A stretch of 32,904 nucleotides of DNA from Loigolactobacillus rennini DSM 20253 (GTDB lineage Bacteria > Bacillota > Bacilli > Lactobacillales > Lactobacillaceae). Below, in pieces: positions 8,611-16,200 of this stretch; position 1 is the stretch's first letter; every line of letters starts with the position of its first letter. The stretch is from positions 1 to 32,904 of the forward strand of contig NZ_AYYI01000001.1 in NCBI RefSeq assembly GCF_001436505.1, given 5' to 3'. A program made the translations under genes and the position numbers. The notes beneath the pieces were generated by a model. The model searched no databases. It saw only the letters and a list, made by a program, of their open reading frames with translations, and was not told where the DNA came from.

Positions 8611-9864
8611 TTGGCCGTTTTACTTGCTTTTCTATATATATTTCAATTCCCAATATTTGATATTCCTATTATTAATTCCTCTCATATTTGTTTTGTCATT
8701 CTTATTATTGCGCTCTTTGTCAATAGAAAATATCGCCAAACTTTACTTTCTATTTTAACAAATAAAAAAGTTATTCGTATTTTTATTGTGTTACTTTTGA
8801 TAATGTTTTATGCCCTACTTGTTCCTGTTTTTAAAGGGACTTATGATTTTTCAATTGAGAAGCCGCTTTTTAATCAATTAGTTCAAATCTTTATTGGTAG
8901 TTTTCTTTTTACCTATTTGTACGTAAAAGAAAAACATATTCCTGTTGTTATAATTGAAGCATTCTTTATACAATCGTTAATAATGGGTGCTGCTTTTTTA
9001 AGCTCTAAAATTAATACCCTTTTAAATAATTTTAGAGGTGCTGAATTAATTGATTTTATTGGGCAAAGAGAATGGTACCAAGGAATTCGCGGTTTAGGTG
9101 TGGCCGGATCTAGTTTCTTTGGGCTAGCTATTGGTTTTGGAATGGTCTATATATTATTGGTTCGATATTATAAGGAAATTCCAATTAAAAGCACCATAAT
9201 ACGCTTTATTTACCTGTTAATCTTAATAGCTGCTGGTGTTAGTGCAGGACGTATCTCACTTGTTGGATTAGGTGTGGCCGCGCTCTATTTCCTCTTTAAC
9301 ATGTTGAAACATAAAAAGAGAAGAAAAGGCCCTAAGCGAATAAATATTATCACTTTGTTCACATCTGTGACTGTCATTATTTTAATTTTTATTTCTAGCC
9401 CTTTATGGTTTAATTCATTACGTAATAATGCGACAATATCAAGATTTTTGAATTGGGCTTTTGAGTTTTATTATAAACTTCAATCATCAGGGCAGCTTAC
9501 AACTAGCTCAACATCTAAGCTACAGCAAATGTATTTTCAAGTGAGTGGCTCAACATTTTTCTTTGGTGATGGTCGCTACACTAATCCGGATCAATCTTAC
9601 TATATGAGTACGGATGCTGGCTATATGCGTAATATTTTATTTTTTGGTTTGATTGGTTTGCTGTTTTTGGTTTTATATCAATTACTCTTGTTTAATTGGC
9701 GAAAGGAACTTCGATTTAGTGTCTTTGCCTTTATGTGTTTATTAATTTTCCATATTAAGGGAGAGACAATTGGTTTTTCGCTAATGACGCAAAATATTTT
9801 ATTTTTGACTTTTCTTTTTCAAACTTTTACTAGCCACTTCAATTTTGAGGCGACTAGTCAATGA
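8611..9864 (+). CDS. wzy: Wzy-like polysaccharide polymerase, multi-pass membrane protein
   Basis: A 417-aa integral membrane protein with roughly ten hydrophobic segments and a larger soluble loop (about residues 265-345, with SGSTFFFGDGRYTNPDQ), as in O-antigen/capsule polymerases. Wzy proteins have little sequence conservation, so the call rests on topology and on its place between glycosyltransferases in a cluster that otherwise lacks a polymerase. Start is TTG 8611 with GGGAG at 8602-8606. It would join lipid-linked repeat units on the outer face of the membrane. Confidence 0.75.
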   Translation: MAVLLAFLYIFQFPIFDIPIINSSHICFVILIIALFVNRKYRQTLLSILTNKKVIRIFIVLLLIMFYALLVPVFKGTYDFSIEKPLFNQLVQIFIGSFLFTYLYVKEKHIPVVIIEAFFIQSLIMGAAFLSSKINTLLNNFRGAELIDFIGQREWYQGIRGLGVAGSSFFGLAIGFGMVYILLVRYYKEIPIKSTIIRFIYLLILIAAGVSAGRISLVGLGVAALYFLFNMLKHKKRRKGPKRINIITLFTSVTVIILIFISSPLWFNSLRNNATISRFLNWAFEFYYKLQSSGQLTTSSTSKLQQMYFQVSGSTFFFGDGRYTNPDQSYYMSTDAGYMRNILFFGLIGLLFLVLYQLLLFNWRKELRFSVFAFMCLLIFHIKGETIGFSLMTQNILFLTFLFQTFTSHFNFEATSQ

Positions 9865-9966
9865 TATTCGTATACTTTAACCTGAAACCTATAAGCTAGT
9901 GTAAAATAAGCGCGGATGGAAGCTATTGTCATGGGTAATTTTTAATATTTCTTAAGGAGATATAAA

Positions 9967-10920
9967 ATGGTATCTGTCATAATGAGCATTTATAATGAAA
10001 AAATAGAATGGATTCAGGAAAGTATTGAATCGATTTTACAACAAACGTTTACTAACTTTGAATTAGTCATTATTGTTGATAACCCTAAAAATGCAGATAT
10101 TAAAAAATTCCTCTCTAATTATGCTGACAATAGTAAAGTTCGAATATTTTATAATAGTGTGAATCGTGGGCTAGTATTTTCGCTAAATCGGGCAATTTCA
10201 CTTTCTCAGGGTAGCTATATTGCGCGAATGGATGCGGATGATGTATCTAGTGCAGATAGATTACAAACTGAGTACGATTATTTAACTGCCCATGGTTTAG
10301 ATTTTATTTTCACTAATGTTAATCAGATGTCTGAAGATGGTGAAATTTTGTCTTATAAACATGGGAAAAATTTGGATCAGGATGAAACAAAGGCAATTCT
10401 AAAATTTGGAAATGTATCAAAACATCCAACCTGGTTTTTAAAGCGCTGTGTTTATGAACAATTGGGCGGTTATCGTGATGTTGCACATTGCGAAGATTTT
10501 GATTTTATACTTAGAGCGCTTGCTATGAATTTTAAACTTAGTTTGTTAGGAAAGTCCGTTTTAAATTATCGGTTTCGTCAAACTAGTATATCAAGATCAA
10601 ATGCACTTGAACAGTTTCTGAAATCGCGATATATTTCTAAGCTTTATTTGAAGAATCAACTTATTGATGTTAAACCAGAAAAGATCAATTTAAAGTATAG
10701 TAAGTTAACATCAAATGATAAAAGAAAGTTTGCGGTAGGGTTAGTATTCTTTCAAAAATTTGTTTTAAAAGCTAAAAATAAAAATTTTTTAAAGTCTATA
10801 AAATACTTAGTTAAAGCACTTATTAGCAGTAGATATTCAATAGTAAAAATCGTGCAGACTTTTTATTTTAAATTTAGGGCATATTTTTTATTAAAGAATA
10901 CTAAAGGAGAAAAGTATTAA
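9967..10920 (+). CDS. family 2 glycosyltransferase
   Basis: A GT2 enzyme of 317 aa with MVSVIMSIYNEKIEWI at the N-terminus, the long SIESILQQTFTNFELVIIVD strand-helix unit, the DxD motif ARMDADDVS and an HCEDFDFILRAL acceptor motif. The C-terminal third is basic and aromatic, probably peripheral to the membrane. AAGGAGATATAAA (from about 9954) precedes ATG 9967. The 102-nt gap before it shows no gene. The stop overlaps the next ATG (TAATG), coupling it to the pyruvyl transferase. Confidence 0.88.
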   Translation: MVSVIMSIYNEKIEWIQESIESILQQTFTNFELVIIVDNPKNADIKKFLSNYADNSKVRIFYNSVNRGLVFSLNRAISLSQGSYIARMDADDVSSADRLQTEYDYLTAHGLDFIFTNVNQMSEDGEILSYKHGKNLDQDETKAILKFGNVSKHPTWFLKRCVYEQLGGYRDVAHCEDFDFILRALAMNFKLSLLGKSVLNYRFRQTSISRSNALEQFLKSRYISKLYLKNQLIDVKPEKINLKYSKLTSNDKRKFAVGLVFFQKFVLKAKNKNFLKSIKYLVKALISSRYSIVKIVQTFYFKFRAYFLLKNTKGEKY

Positions 10921-11990
10921 TGAAAAGTATTGTCAATAAAATTAAATTATTATCCCAAAAAACGCCACTAGGTTGGTTTAAATATTTTTCTAGAAAATAC
11001 CAGTTTAGTTTACCCAGTAAAATGGGAAAAAAACGGGTTTTTTTATTTCTAACGCCTACACATAAGAATCTGGGTGATCAAGCGATAACTATCGCAGAAT
11101 TGTTTTATTTAAAACAAGTATTACCAGCTTACCAAGTTATTGAGATACCAGATATAAATTATGCAAAAGGGATAAAACTAGTATCTAAAGTATTAACCGA
11201 TCAGGATATTATAATGGTACATGGGGGCGGGAATCTAGGAACACTGTATCCAACTGCTGAAAAACAACGTCGTTTGCTTATGAAAAATTTTTCCAGAAAT
11301 AAAATAATAATATTCCCGCAATCTGCTTTTTTTGGTAAAGATAGTGAAGAATTAAGCGAGTCAAAAAAAATATATTCAAGTAATTCTAACTTAACATTAA
11401 TGGCGCGAGAATCGTTAACACGTGATTTTCTTGCTAAAGCTTTTCCAAAAAATAAATTATTATTCACACCGGATATAGTTTTTTTTCTGAATAAAAAATT
11501 AAAGTTTAAAAAAACTAAGCGCTTTGGAATTTTAATAATTCTGAGACAGGACAAAGAAAAATCAGTACCGGAAACTTATATTAATTCTTTACTTAAGCAG
11601 CTAAAAAGCGAATATCAGATTACCATTTCGGATACTGTAATTAATAAAGATATTGTTATTGACAAACAAAATCGTGAACAATATGTGAAGAATAAGCTTA
11701 ATCAGTTTGCAGCACATCAACTGGTTATTACGGATAGATTACATGGCATGCTTTTTTCGCTATTGACAAAAACACCTTGTATAGTTTTCAATAATAACAA
11801 TGGAAAAGTAAAGTTCACCTATTTAAATTGGATGAGCGACCTGAATTATATTAAGTTAATGGGTACTGATAATTTTGATCAAGTATTACAAGAAATTAGG
11901 AAATTATTGCAGGTTAAACCGATAACTAAAGATTTTGATCAGAATTTCAATGAATTAACAGACTATTTAAAAAGTCTAGAGGATAGTTAA
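10920..11990 (+). CDS. polysaccharide pyruvyl transferase family protein
   Basis: A 356-aa enzyme of the pyruvyl transferase family (CsaB/WcaK-like), which attaches pyruvate from phosphoenolpyruvate as a ketal to a sugar. Hallmarks are HKNLGDQAITIAE near the N-terminus, IMVHGGGNLG, ARESLTRDFL, and the C-terminal VITDRLHGMLFSLLTKTPCI followed by NN. Translation is coupled to the upstream glycosyltransferase by a 1-nt overlap. With ugd, it predicts a negatively charged polymer. Strongly AT-rich. Confidence 0.87.
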   Translation: MKSIVNKIKLLSQKTPLGWFKYFSRKYQFSLPSKMGKKRVFLFLTPTHKNLGDQAITIAELFYLKQVLPAYQVIEIPDINYAKGIKLVSKVLTDQDIIMVHGGGNLGTLYPTAEKQRRLLMKNFSRNKIIIFPQSAFFGKDSEELSESKKIYSSNSNLTLMARESLTRDFLAKAFPKNKLLFTPDIVFFLNKKLKFKKTKRFGILIILRQDKEKSVPETYINSLLKQLKSEYQITISDTVINKDIVIDKQNREQYVKNKLNQFAAHQLVITDRLHGMLFSLLTKTPCIVFNNNNGKVKFTYLNWMSDLNYIKLMGTDNFDQVLQEIRKLLQVKPITKDFDQNFNELTDYLKSLEDS

Positions 11991-12012
11991 ATTTTTACTC
12001 AAGGGAAGTTCA

Positions 12013-13410
12013 ATGAATAAAATAAAATACTTAATTGGAAATTCAGTGATATTTGCCATTGGTAATTTGGGCAGTAAGCTAATTTCCATTTTATTAGTGC
12101 CACTTTATACTTATTTTCTAACAAAACAAGAGTATGGAACAGTAGATCTTATTACAAATACGGCCAGTTTATTATTACCAATAGTGTCTATGTCAGCCTA
12201 TGATGCGGTTTTGCGCTTTGTAATGGATAAAAGTACTGATAACAAACAAGTATTTACCAATGCGATTTTAATTACATCAACAGGGGCGCTGATTTTTCTG
12301 GGAATTTTACCTCTGGTTAGTTTATTTCATGTTTCGCACTTGATTTATTTTTACATTATACTTGTTCTTCAAGCTTTTAATTCTACCTTTATTCAATATG
12401 CACGAGCAATTGGGCAAGTGAAGGTTTTTGCATTTAATGGTATTTTGGGAACTCTGGTTACCGGAGTTTCAAATATTATTTTGCTCGTCTATTTGAAGCA
12501 AGGGATCCAAGGCTACTTACTATCAATTATTTTTGCCTCGTTAATTAGTTCAATGTATGTCTTTTTAAGGTTACATTTAAGTAAGTCCATTAAACTAATA
12601 CTACTTAACAAGACATTGATCAAACAAATGTTAATTTATGGAGTTCCATTAATTCCTAATGCTTTAGCTTGGTGGGCTACGAATACATCTAGTCGTTATT
12701 TTATTCTGTATTTTATTGGTGTAGGAGCCAATGGGTTATTTGCTGTGGCTAATAAAATTCCCAACTTACTGTCTATGTTAAATTCTATATTTTTTCAAGC
12801 TTGGCAGATGTCAGCAATTGAGGAATACGGATCCGAAAAAAAGTCTGAGTTTTATTCAGATGTTTTTAATTATTATAGTCAAATGATGTTTTTAGCTACT
12901 GCTTTTATTTTATTTGTTATTCGTCCTTTTATGTCTGTGTTTGTCTCTGACGCATTCTATAAAGCTTGGATGTTAATTCCATTACTGCTTTTCTCAGTTC
13001 TTTATTCCAGCTTTGCTAGTTTTTTGGGAACAAATTATATTGCAGCTAAGCAAACAATGGGTATTTTTTATACAACAATTATCAGTGCAATAATTAATGT
13101 TACGCTAAATTTATTGTTTGTTCCCTTAATCGGTGCCAATGGGGCTGGCCTGAGTAGCTGCATTAGTTTTTTCGTGATGTGGTTAATTAGAATTCGAGAC
13201 ACCCGGCGATACATCAGTATTAAATTAAATGTTAATAACATTATTTTTAACCATGCTATATTAATTGTGCAAACATTGATCTTGTATTTGCCTTTAAATT
13301 TAAAATTATTGATGATAGTAGAATCTGTTCTGTTTATATTAGCCTTAATCGCTAATAGTGCTTTTATAAAAGGCAGCTTGCAGCTTGTAAAATCAATTTT
13401 GAAAAAATAA
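12013..13410 (+). CDS. wzx: Wzx flippase, polysaccharide repeat-unit transporter
   Basis: A 465-aa membrane protein of the MOP superfamily (polysaccharide transporter family) with about 12-14 hydrophobic segments. The N-terminal LIGNSVIFAIGNLGSKLI, LVPLYTYFLTKQEYG and mid-protein YGVPLIPNALAWWA are typical of Wzx. It moves lipid-linked repeat units to the outer leaflet for Wzy. AAGGGAAG (12001-12008) precedes the ATG. It is the last gene of the cluster and is followed by a terminator. Confidence 0.9.
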   Translation: MNKIKYLIGNSVIFAIGNLGSKLISILLVPLYTYFLTKQEYGTVDLITNTASLLLPIVSMSAYDAVLRFVMDKSTDNKQVFTNAILITSTGALIFLGILPLVSLFHVSHLIYFYIILVLQAFNSTFIQYARAIGQVKVFAFNGILGTLVTGVSNIILLVYLKQGIQGYLLSIIFASLISSMYVFLRLHLSKSIKLILLNKTLIKQMLIYGVPLIPNALAWWATNTSSRYFILYFIGVGANGLFAVANKIPNLLSMLNSIFFQAWQMSAIEEYGSEKKSEFYSDVFNYYSQMMFLATAFILFVIRPFMSVFVSDAFYKAWMLIPLLLFSVLYSSFASFLGTNYIAAKQTMGIFYTTIISAIINVTLNLLFVPLIGANGAGLSSCISFFVMWLIRIRDTRRYISIKLNVNNIIFNHAILIVQTLILYLPLNLKLLMIVESVLFILALIANSAFIKGSLQLVKSILKK

Positions 13411-13457
13411 ATTAGTATTGCTGGTAAAAAATATTTGATCAACCAATTTTTTGCGAA

Positions 13458-13482
13458 CGGACAGTGAATGTCCGCTTTTTTT
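13458..13482 (+). terminator. intrinsic terminator closing the exopolysaccharide cluster
   Basis: A perfect 6-bp stem (CGGACA/TGTCCG) with a 5-nt loop is followed by C and seven T. It lies 47 nt after wzx. Confidence 0.85.
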
Positions 13483-13664
13483 ATCCCTAATTCAGTATAC
13501 AAGAAATCTGCCATCAGTAATCATTAAATTGATTACCAACAACAGATATTGTAGAGCCCCTTATTTTAGTTCCTCAATAAATTAGGTGATATTGAAGATA
13601 AATTATGACATTTGATTATAAAAAATTAAATACATAAATCGATTATATAGAGTGAACTTTTTTC

Positions 13665-13693
13665 TTGCGTAAATAATTATCTGGTGCTACAAT
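13665..13693 (+). promoter_or_regulatory. SigA-type promoter of the 126-aa gene
   Basis: TTGCGT (13665-13670), a 17-nt spacer and TACAAT (13688-13693) with an extended TGC just before the -10. This is the main content of the 346-nt gap after wzx, besides the terminator. Confidence 0.7.
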
Positions 13694-13756
13694 AAGTACA
13701 TGGTTGGAATATTAAAATGATAAAGCTTTCGGAGATGAATTAGAGGAGACGATAAA

Positions 13757-14137
13757 ATGGATTTCAAAAACTTTAAGCCTTATACTTTAACAAGTGGACC
13801 AAGTACAATGACAGTATCGAAAAGTGGTGTTTCTTTTTCGCAAAAAAGCGTGATCAAACTTCATAAAACGCGCTACGCAAGATTGTTAATTGATTACAAA
13901 GATAAGATGGTTGCAGTACAAGAAGCAGAAAAAGATGATGAAAATGCAGCTCCATTCTATAATCCAAAACGTAAGATTATAACTGCTCGTTGGAATTATG
14001 TTGATCTCGTTAACTCACTTGCTAATTTGATGGACTGGGATACAAAAAAGTACACCTATCGGATGGATGGTAAGTATATTGCAGAGAAAAAAGCGCTGGT
14101 ATTTGATTTAAAAGAACATAAAATTTTAAACAAATAA
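13757..14137 (+). CDS. conserved-looking hypothetical protein, 126 aa
   Basis: I do not recognise a named family. The protein is soluble, basic and without membrane segments. It starts FKNFKPYTLTSGPSTMTVSK and has a beta-rich look with alternating hydrophobic residues (ARLLIDYKDKMVAVQEA). GAGGAG (about 13744-13749) precedes the ATG at normal spacing. It has its own good promoter and is followed by a hairpin terminator at 14153-14185, so it is monocistronic. Base composition is AT-rich like the rest of the island. Confidence 0.75.
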   Translation: MDFKNFKPYTLTSGPSTMTVSKSGVSFSQKSVIKLHKTRYARLLIDYKDKMVAVQEAEKDDENAAPFYNPKRKIITARWNYVDLVNSLANLMDWDTKKYTYRMDGKYIAEKKALVFDLKEHKILNK

Positions 14138-14152
14138 TAGAAAATGGCAAAG

Positions 14153-14185
14153 AAAAAAAGCCGAAGGTAGCCGCCTTCAGCTTTT
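14153..14185. terminator. bidirectional hairpin, terminator of the 126-aa gene and of a minus-strand RNA
   Basis: AAAAGC-C-GAAGG (ending 14167) pairs with CCTTC-A-GCTTTT (from 14174) around TAGCCG, with one mismatch. The minus strand has a seven-U tail (14159-14153); the plus strand has only four. Confidence 0.75.
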
Positions 14186-14224
14186 AGAAAGTTTAGTGAT
14201 AGAGACACTAAGAAACGTTAATAC
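14153..14224 (-). ncRNA. candidate minus-strand small RNA, module 1
   Basis: A near-consensus promoter is read on the minus strand: GTGACA (14259-14254), exactly 17 nt, TATACT (14236-14231). A transcript of about 72 nt would begin near 14224 and end at the hairpin/U-tract at 14185-14153. No ORF of note is present in it. A related module lies at 16055-16098. Inferred from promoter and terminator only. Confidence 0.5.
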
Positions 14225-14299
14225 ATTCTTAGTATAACTTCTTTTGAAGAGAATGTCACTACTTTTTATCTTTTGCCTCTATTTAAGGAGGAATTTATA

Positions 14300-15178
14300 A
14301 TGAGTAGTAAATTTATATTTGCTATTGATGGTAATACTAATAAAACATATACGCTTGATCAATTAGATCATTTTCCGCGACATGATAATCGCTTAACCGA
14401 TCTTAGGTGCCCAGAATGTGGATGCGGATTAACTTTTCGCCACTCTGGGGTGCGTGCGGCCAGCCTAGCGACACGGAAGAATCAGCGTCACGCCACCAAT
14501 TGTCATTTTAAAACAAATGTTCAAATAGCTAAGCAACAAATTCGGTATCGTAACTCACAAAATGTTTACTTAACATCCAAAATGCAACAAGATCGCTCGT
14601 ATATTTTTTATTTGGATTTGAACAATCATCTAAATTCGGAACAGATGAAGCATAAACAATCACGAAAGACACGGAAAAGGACTTCAACTAAAAGTTACCG
14701 TAAGGATCAAAAAACAAAAATTGAAAATAGAACAAAATTGACACCTAAGTTAGATCATGCAGGTGCAGTTAATGCCGAAAATTTTCCACACAGACGTGTA
14801 CAAATTGGCAAAAAGTATTTGAATCAATTTACTGCTAATGATGTGAATCAGGCATTTAAAACAGGTGGTTTTCTGGAAAAAATAATAATTTATGATGATC
14901 GCGTTGTCTTAAAGCTTGAGTGGGAGAAGCATCATGCCAACATAGTGATCAATGAGGCTGCCTTACAGACAGCACAAATTAATTTCAAATTGGTAATGTC
15001 TTCAATTCAAAAAGTATCTGATAAACCAATTGTAACCATGTTAGTTGATGTTATTCCACAAACGTCAAGTTCGGGTTTAAATTATTTAGTCCGCAATGTT
15101 AATTCAATTCTTTTTAACGGAGAAGTGGCAGCGGTTTATTTAGATAAGCAGCGTATGGCTAAGGAGTTAGTCCATTAA
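14300..15178 (+). CDS. hypothetical protein with CoiA-like N-terminal zinc finger
   Basis: A protein of 292 aa. Near residues 36-66 it has DLRCPECGCGLTFRHSG, then a histidine/cysteine pair (RHATNCHF), a CxxC...HxxxC arrangement like the N-terminal zinc-binding segment of CoiA-type competence proteins and related nuclease-associated domains. The middle (about residues 110-155) is a strongly basic, lysine/arginine-rich linker (KHKQSRKTRKRTSTK). The C-terminal half is mixed alpha/beta with no motif I recognise. The CoiA resemblance is limited to the finger; no PD-(D/E)xK nuclease core was seen. AAGGAGG (14285-14291) gives 8-nt spacing to ATG 14300, so an in-frame upstream start at 14273 is unlikely. 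AT-rich. Confidence 0.7.
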   Translation: MSSKFIFAIDGNTNKTYTLDQLDHFPRHDNRLTDLRCPECGCGLTFRHSGVRAASLATRKNQRHATNCHFKTNVQIAKQQIRYRNSQNVYLTSKMQQDRSYIFYLDLNNHLNSEQMKHKQSRKTRKRTSTKSYRKDQKTKIENRTKLTPKLDHAGAVNAENFPHRRVQIGKKYLNQFTANDVNQAFKTGGFLEKIIIYDDRVVLKLEWEKHHANIVINEAALQTAQINFKLVMSSIQKVSDKPIVTMLVDVIPQTSSSGLNYLVRNVNSILFNGEVAAVYLDKQRMAKELVH

Positions 15179-15196
15179 TCAAAATTTCGCCATGGT

Positions 15197-15974
15197 TTGA
15201 ACAATTTATCAATTAGAAAGAAAGAAGCTTATAAAGCTATGAAAATTAAAGAATTTATAGCATACGTTGCAAAGAATGAAACTGCTAAAGACGATTTAAA
15301 TACATCAGTTTTTAATCAAGAAATTAATCTTGATGAAATAACAGTTCAAGAATTAAATAGCATAAGTAATGAAATAGATGACACAGTACCACACACATTA
15401 AAACATCTCATTAAATTTTCGAAGATGGAGCAAGATAATGATGTAGAAAGAAAAAATAAAATACAGCATAAAATTGCCGATTTTTTTGATCGTTTAGTAG
15501 ACTATTTTTCAAATTTCATAAAAAATATTTTTTAGAAGTTTTATTAACTACTTTAATAGCAGCGTTTTTATTAGTCTTCGTTGTACCAATCATTGTGATT
15601 ATTAATGAATCAGAATATGTATCGTTCTTTCAAAGCATCTTTATTTTAATGGTAACCTTACTAATAGTTTCAATTGTTTTAACAATATTCGGTATAATGC
15701 AAAAAAGTATCGTTATTTTTGTATCAAAATGGGTGTTGCTTTAATTGGTTTAATTGCTTTAGGGTGCTCTTTGAAGGTTATTGTTAATGCACCTAATGAT
15801 CAAAATTTTTTCGTTGGACTTACTTTAATGTTTGGTACTTATGCGACATCTTGGAGTATTTACCGCCTATTAAAACATTTTGTTAATTTTGATGTGAATT
15901 CTAAAATAAATATTATGCACCTTTTTGTTTATATTATTACAACGATATTAACTATTATTGCGCTGTTTAAATGA
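15197..15974 (+). pseudogene. membrane protein gene broken over three reading frames (or three overlapping small ORFs)
   Basis: Three consecutive frames together look like one protein. Frame 1 (from TTG 15197 or ATG 15239 to TAG 15533) encodes an acidic, lysine-rich soluble part of about 100-112 aa with no clear ribosome site. Frame 2 (about 15511-15742) runs on as KYFLEVLLTTLIAAFLLVFV and FILMVTLLIVSIVLTIFG, two membrane helices. Frame 3 (ATG 15729 to 15974, 81 aa) has further membrane helices (GVALIGLIALGCSL and FVYIITTILTIIALF). Both shifts are -1 at homopolymers, T6 at 15528-15533 and A4 near 15726-15729. Real decay, sequencing error or translational frameshifting all fit. I recognise no family. 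Confidence 0.55.
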
Positions 15975-16054
15975 AAGTGAAATAGTATAATGTCATATTG
16001 ATTATGATTGCATATTAAGAATTTCTTATTTTAAAATAATATTAATTGGCAAGG

Positions 16055-16098
16055 AAAAAGCCAAAGGTTGCCCCCTTTGGCTTCGAGAAATCTAAAAA
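16055..16098 (-). ncRNA. candidate minus-strand small RNA, module 2
   Basis: An extended -10 (TGATATACT, 16113-16105) on the minus strand precedes a perfect 10-bp hairpin, AAGCCAAAGG/CCTTTGGCTT (16058-16083), followed by five U. The predicted RNA is only about 44 nt. It shares the GGCAA-(A-run)-GCCRAAGG...CCTTYRGCTT core with module 1. The -35 is poor, so transcription is uncertain. Confidence 0.4.
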
Positions 16099-16166
16099 AC
16101 AACAAGTATATCACGTTCGTTTTATCTTATTTATCAAAGAATGTAAACGTCTTTTTGATTGTTCTT

Positions 16167-16193
16167 CCTCCCAATTAATTAAAATTTAGGAGG
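16167..16193 (+). promoter_or_regulatory. possible hairpin masking the ribosome site of the 528-aa gene
   Basis: CCTCC (16167-16171) is complementary to the GGAGG (16189-16193) of the ribosome site 7 nt before ATG 16201. The 17-nt loop is AT-rich. The stem is short (5 bp plus two A-T pairs after a mismatch). Confidence 0.3.
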
Positions 16194-16200
16194 GTTTATT

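Noticed and set aside
14300-15178. Calling the zinc-finger protein a true CoiA
   Set aside because: Only the N-terminal CxxC...HxxxC segment is similar; the nuclease-like core of CoiA was not seen.
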